A program made the position numbers and the translations under genes. Source: JAFGVL01 sp963663245 (GTDB taxonomy: Bacteria; Bacteroidota; Bacteroidia; Bacteroidales; Paludibacteraceae). From it: a stretch of DNA of 64,000 bases. The stretch spans positions 806,001-870,000 of the forward strand of contig OY760143.1 in the NCBI GenBank assembly GCA_963663245.1, in the 5' to 3' direction. Every line of letters begins with the position of its first letter. The first letter of the stretch is position 1. Shown here in pieces: positions 62,185-64,000 of the stretch. Below the pieces are notes generated by a model. That model had not been told where the DNA came from. It searched no databases and saw only the letters and a program-made list of their open reading frames with translations.

Positions 62185-62688
62185 ATGGGGTATCATCAGT
62201 TAGATAAATTAGATAAGAAGATTCTTGAATTAGTTTCTAAAAATGCTCGTATTCCATTTTTAGAGGTAGCTCGAGAGTGTAATGTTTCAGGGGCAGCTAT
62301 ACATCAACGTATTCAGAAATTAATAAATCTAGGGATATTAAAAGGATCTGAGTTTATTGTTGACACCTATAAGATAGGTTATCAGACATGTGCATATATA
62401 GGACTTGTTTTGAAAGATTTAAAACATTTTGATAAAGTTGTAGAGAAGATAAAAGACATTCCTGAAGTAGTAGAATGTCATTATGCTATAGGTAAATATG
62501 CCATGTTTGTAAAAATTTATGCGAAAGATAACAGACATTTATTGCAAATTATATTAGAACGATTAACCTCTATAGAAGGAGTGTTAACAACAGAAACATT
62601 TCAGATTTCATTAGATGAGATATTTAAACGGCAGTTAAGTGTTTTTGATAATGTAGTGCTTCCAACAACTGAAGAGGATGTAGAATAA
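62185..62688 (+). CDS. Lrp/AsnC-family transcriptional regulator
   Basis: The 167 residues show the AsnC helix-turn-helix (about 5-60: LDKLDKKILELVSKNARIPF in part, CNVSGAAIHQRIQKLINLGI) and the RAM ligand domain (about 70-150, TCAYIGLVLK, VVECHYAIGKYAMFVKIYA). Likely responds to an amino acid and may control the M20 gene upstream. Confidence 0.92.
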   Translation: MGYHQLDKLDKKILELVSKNARIPFLEVARECNVSGAAIHQRIQKLINLGILKGSEFIVDTYKIGYQTCAYIGLVLKDLKHFDKVVEKIKDIPEVVECHYAIGKYAMFVKIYAKDNRHLLQIILERLTSIEGVLTTETFQISLDEIFKRQLSVFDNVVLPTTEEDVE

Positions 62689-62697
62689 AACAATCGA

Positions 62698-62727
62698 AAA
62701 AAGACCCGAGCTAGCACTCGGGTCTTT
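62698..62727 (+). terminator. Terminator after the Lrp/AsnC gene
   Basis: Stem AAGACCCGAG/CTCGGGTCTT with a 6-base loop, A run before and T run after; can also serve the convergent Spy-like gene. Confidence 0.93.
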
Positions 62728-62777
62728 TTGGTTGTGTTAAAGTTTGTTTTGGAATTTGGGAGGGAGTTTTTAGAATT

Positions 62778-63182
62778 TTAGTTTGAATTAGCATCTTTCA
62801 TGCATCTTCTCATATTTTTTCTTCTCATTTTTCTCTTTTCTTTCTTTTGGTTGCAAATTTGTATGTGTTTTTCTTGTTGTTCTGCCGTAAGAATTGTTTT
62901 TAATTCTTCTTGTTTTTTTGTGTTGTGAGCTGTTCTTTTTGCTTTCATTTCTTCTCGCATCTTCTTTGCTTCTTGAGCGTATTTGAGATTTACTTTCTCA
63001 ACCTTCAAGGTTTGTTCTGGTGTCAGTTGTAAGTCAATTTTCATCTGTTCAGTTTGTCTTTGAGCTCTTTCTTCAGGTGATTTCTTGTGTTTTCCGTGTC
63101 CTCTTCCTGGTCCTTGCGCTACTGCTGTTGCTACTCCAAAAATTAATGCGAGAATCATTACGGTTAATTTTCTTGTTTTCAT
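62778..63182 (-). CDS. Spy/LTXXQ-like (DUF4890-like) periplasmic protein
   Basis: The 134 residues have a signal peptide (1-22, VATAVAQ), a Gly/His-rich start of the mature part (GPGRGHGKHKK), and the helical repeat LTPEQTLKVEKV and LTAEQQEKHIQI with LT..Q spacing as in Spy/CpxP chaperone-like proteins and DUF4890. The tail is very basic (KKEKRKMRRKNMRR). Possible metal or envelope-stress role; unproven. Confidence 0.75.
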   Translation of the reverse strand: MKTRKLTVMILALIFGVATAVAQGPGRGHGKHKKSPEERAQRQTEQMKIDLQLTPEQTLKVEKVNLKYAQEAKKMREEMKAKRTAHNTKKQEELKTILTAEQQEKHIQICNQKKEKRKMRRKNMRRCMKDANSN

Positions 63183-63290
63183 GATTTTTAAGTTTAATGA
63201 TGATAATTTGGTTTTTATGCATCTATGACTTTTAGTTTTGTTAAAGGTTTAATTTAAAATAAAAAATATTGATTTATTTTGATGTTTAAA

Positions 63291-63325
63291 ATATTGTTCG
63301 TTATTTTGCGAACAACAAACAATAT
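63291..63325. promoter_or_regulatory. Nested inverted repeats, candidate ArsR operator
   Basis: Outer arms ATATTGTT (63291-63298) and AACAATAT (63318-63325) enclose GTTCG (63296-63300) and CGAAC (63309-63313). A TATTTTG near-match to the -7 box lies between the inner arms. The site ends 12 bp before the arsR ATG, as expected for autoregulation. Confidence 0.6.
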
Positions 63326-63337
63326 CGTTTATTTTAT

Positions 63338-63652
63338 ATGACAACACAAAAAGAAGAACAATTTGCACGTTTTGCTAAAGCACTTGCTCACCCAACACGA
63401 GTTTTGATAATGAATTATCTTGTTAATTTAAATCAATGTTGTTTTGGTGATATTCATGCAGAACTTCCAATAGCTAAAGCTACAGTATCTCAACACTTAA
63501 AAGAGTTGCGTACGGCTGGTTTAATTCAAGGAAGTATTGAAGCTCCTAAAGTAAAATATTGTATAAATATGGATAACTGGGTTTTAGCACAACAGCTTTT
63601 TGAGAATTTCTTCGCTCAAAAATTAAAAATTGCAAGTTGTCATGATAGCTAA
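63338..63652 (+). CDS. ArsR-family winged-helix repressor
   Basis: The 104 residues show the ArsR fold: ALAHPTRVLIMNYLVN, a recognition region LPIAKATVSQHLKELRTAGLI (in part) and the beta wing GSIEAPKVKYCIN. A Cys in NQCCFGDI (about 32-33) could serve metal or redox sensing. It overlaps the next gene by 11 bp; with the thioredoxin gene that follows it resembles ArsR-thioredoxin-permease clusters. Confidence 0.9.
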   Translation: MTTQKEEQFARFAKALAHPTRVLIMNYLVNLNQCCFGDIHAELPIAKATVSQHLKELRTAGLIQGSIEAPKVKYCINMDNWVLAQQLFENFFAQKLKIASCHDS

Positions 63653-63917
63653 AGGAGTCATAATATATCTGTTAGTTATTAATGTGATAGCATTTTTAAC
63701 TATGGGAATTGATAAATATAAGGCTCGTAATAATAAGAATAGGGTTTCTGAAAAAACTCTTTTTATTTTCACCCTATTATTGGGGTCTATTGGTATTTGG
63801 TCTGGGATGTACTTTTTTCATCATAAAACAAAAAAGTGGCAGTTTTATATTGGTGTACCTGTGTTAATGATAATACATATACTGTTAGCTGTTCTTTTAT
63901 TAAAAGGTAGTAATTAA
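63642..63917 (+). CDS. DUF1294-family membrane protein
   Basis: The ATG at 63642 (MIAKGVIIYLLVIN) gives 91 residues with three membrane helices and the DUF1294 signature MGIDKYKARNNKNRVSEKTL (split) followed by GSIGIWSGMYFFHHKTKK. Function unknown. Translationally coupled to arsR by overlap. Confidence 0.88.
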   Translation: MIAKGVIIYLLVINVIAFLTMGIDKYKARNNKNRVSEKTLFIFTLLLGSIGIWSGMYFFHHKTKKWQFYIGVPVLMIIHILLAVLLLKGSN

Positions 63918-63929
63918 AATATATTTAAA

Positions 63930-64000
63930 ATGGAAATTAAAGTTTTAGGAACTGGATGTGCAAAGTGTAAAACACTTGAGAAAAACACACGTGAAGCTGT
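63930..64000 (+). CDS. Small thioredoxin-like protein, N-terminal part only (cut by window end)
   Basis: The ATG at 63930 opens a frame reading MEIKVLGTGCAKCKTLEKN, a CxxC active site in the redox-active disulfide protein 2 style, and runs off the window. It lies 12 bp behind the DUF1294 gene; an associated permease is expected beyond the edge. Confidence 0.85.
   Translation, partial: MEIKVLGTGCAKCKTLEKNTREA

Noticed and set aside
1..64000. CRISPR arrays, prophage, integrase or toxin-antitoxin loci
   Set aside because: No regularly spaced short repeats, phage structural genes, integrase or recognisable toxin-antitoxin pair were found on reading both strands.

Overview
The window is a contiguous piece of an AT-rich chromosome from a Bacteroidota bacterium, most likely of the order Bacteroidales. 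The evidence is the gene content: type IX secretion (porU, porV, PorP/SprF, type B sorting domains), DUF1573, DUF4252, DUF6089 and DUF1343 proteins, fused SpmA/SpmB, a bamA gene followed by two Skp/OmpH genes, and many promoter-like TAnnTTTG boxes (the -7 element of Bacteroidota sigma) with no strong Shine-Dalgarno sequences. No prophage, CRISPR array or intact insertion sequence is visible. The only clear mobile DNA is a decayed IS3-type orfA remnant near 26.8 kb.

Layout. 1-5.5 kb: end of a DoxX/BT_3928-like membrane protein, tpiA, an MlaE/MlaF lipid transport pair, a D-2-hydroxyacid dehydrogenase and SpmAB. 5.6-11.4 kb: ybeY, then an envelope operon (DUF6089, uppS, bamA, two Skp chaperones). 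11.5-18.6 kb: murI, typA, exodeoxyribonuclease III, purB and an MsbA-like exporter. 18.5-21.9 kb: the least familiar stretch, with two unrecognised minus-strand genes, an alpha-oxoamine synthase, a TetR-type regulator and a tiny lipoprotein. 22-26.5 kb: NamZ (DUF1343), an HD phosphohydrolase, and the operon rplM-rpsI-rpsB-tsf, which carries three separate structured RNA regions.

26.7-37.9 kb, all on the minus strand: a type IX secretion cargo island with PorP/SprF, an OmpA/PD40 protein, two giant paralogous adhesin-like proteins (IgGFc-binding-like N-terminus, PKD domain, type B sorting domain) and a repeat protein between them. The two giants share about 1.6 kb at their C-terminal ends in a mosaic of identical and diverged patches, which suggests gene conversion. 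38-39.6 kb: ECF sigma factor, probable anti-sigma protein and a DUF4252 protein. 39.7-42.8 kb: hisH-hisF without hisA, a SUI1 protein, rex and an FAH-family hydrolase. 42.8-48.5 kb: the sortase porU, its partner porV, then ispF. PorU and PorV probably process and anchor the cargo made by the 27-38 kb island.

48.5-64 kb: a barrel protein paired with a 1010-residue TPR protein, a Nudix hydrolase, a 58-residue membrane protein, an ExbB-membrane protein-ExbD-ExbD energy-transducing cluster, tRNA-Ser(GGA), tatD, meaB, two DUF1573 proteins, a half-size TSUP permease, an M20 amidohydrolase, an Lrp/AsnC regulator, a Spy-like protein, and the start of an ArsR-DUF1294-thioredoxin cluster cut by the window edge.

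Most of the window is ordinary core genome. The best candidates for new biology are the mosaic adhesin pair, the r-protein leader structures, the oxoamine synthase-regulator-lipoprotein group, and the conserved-looking TPR/barrel pair. I did not find a clearly undescribed multi-gene system that could be asserted from sequence alone.
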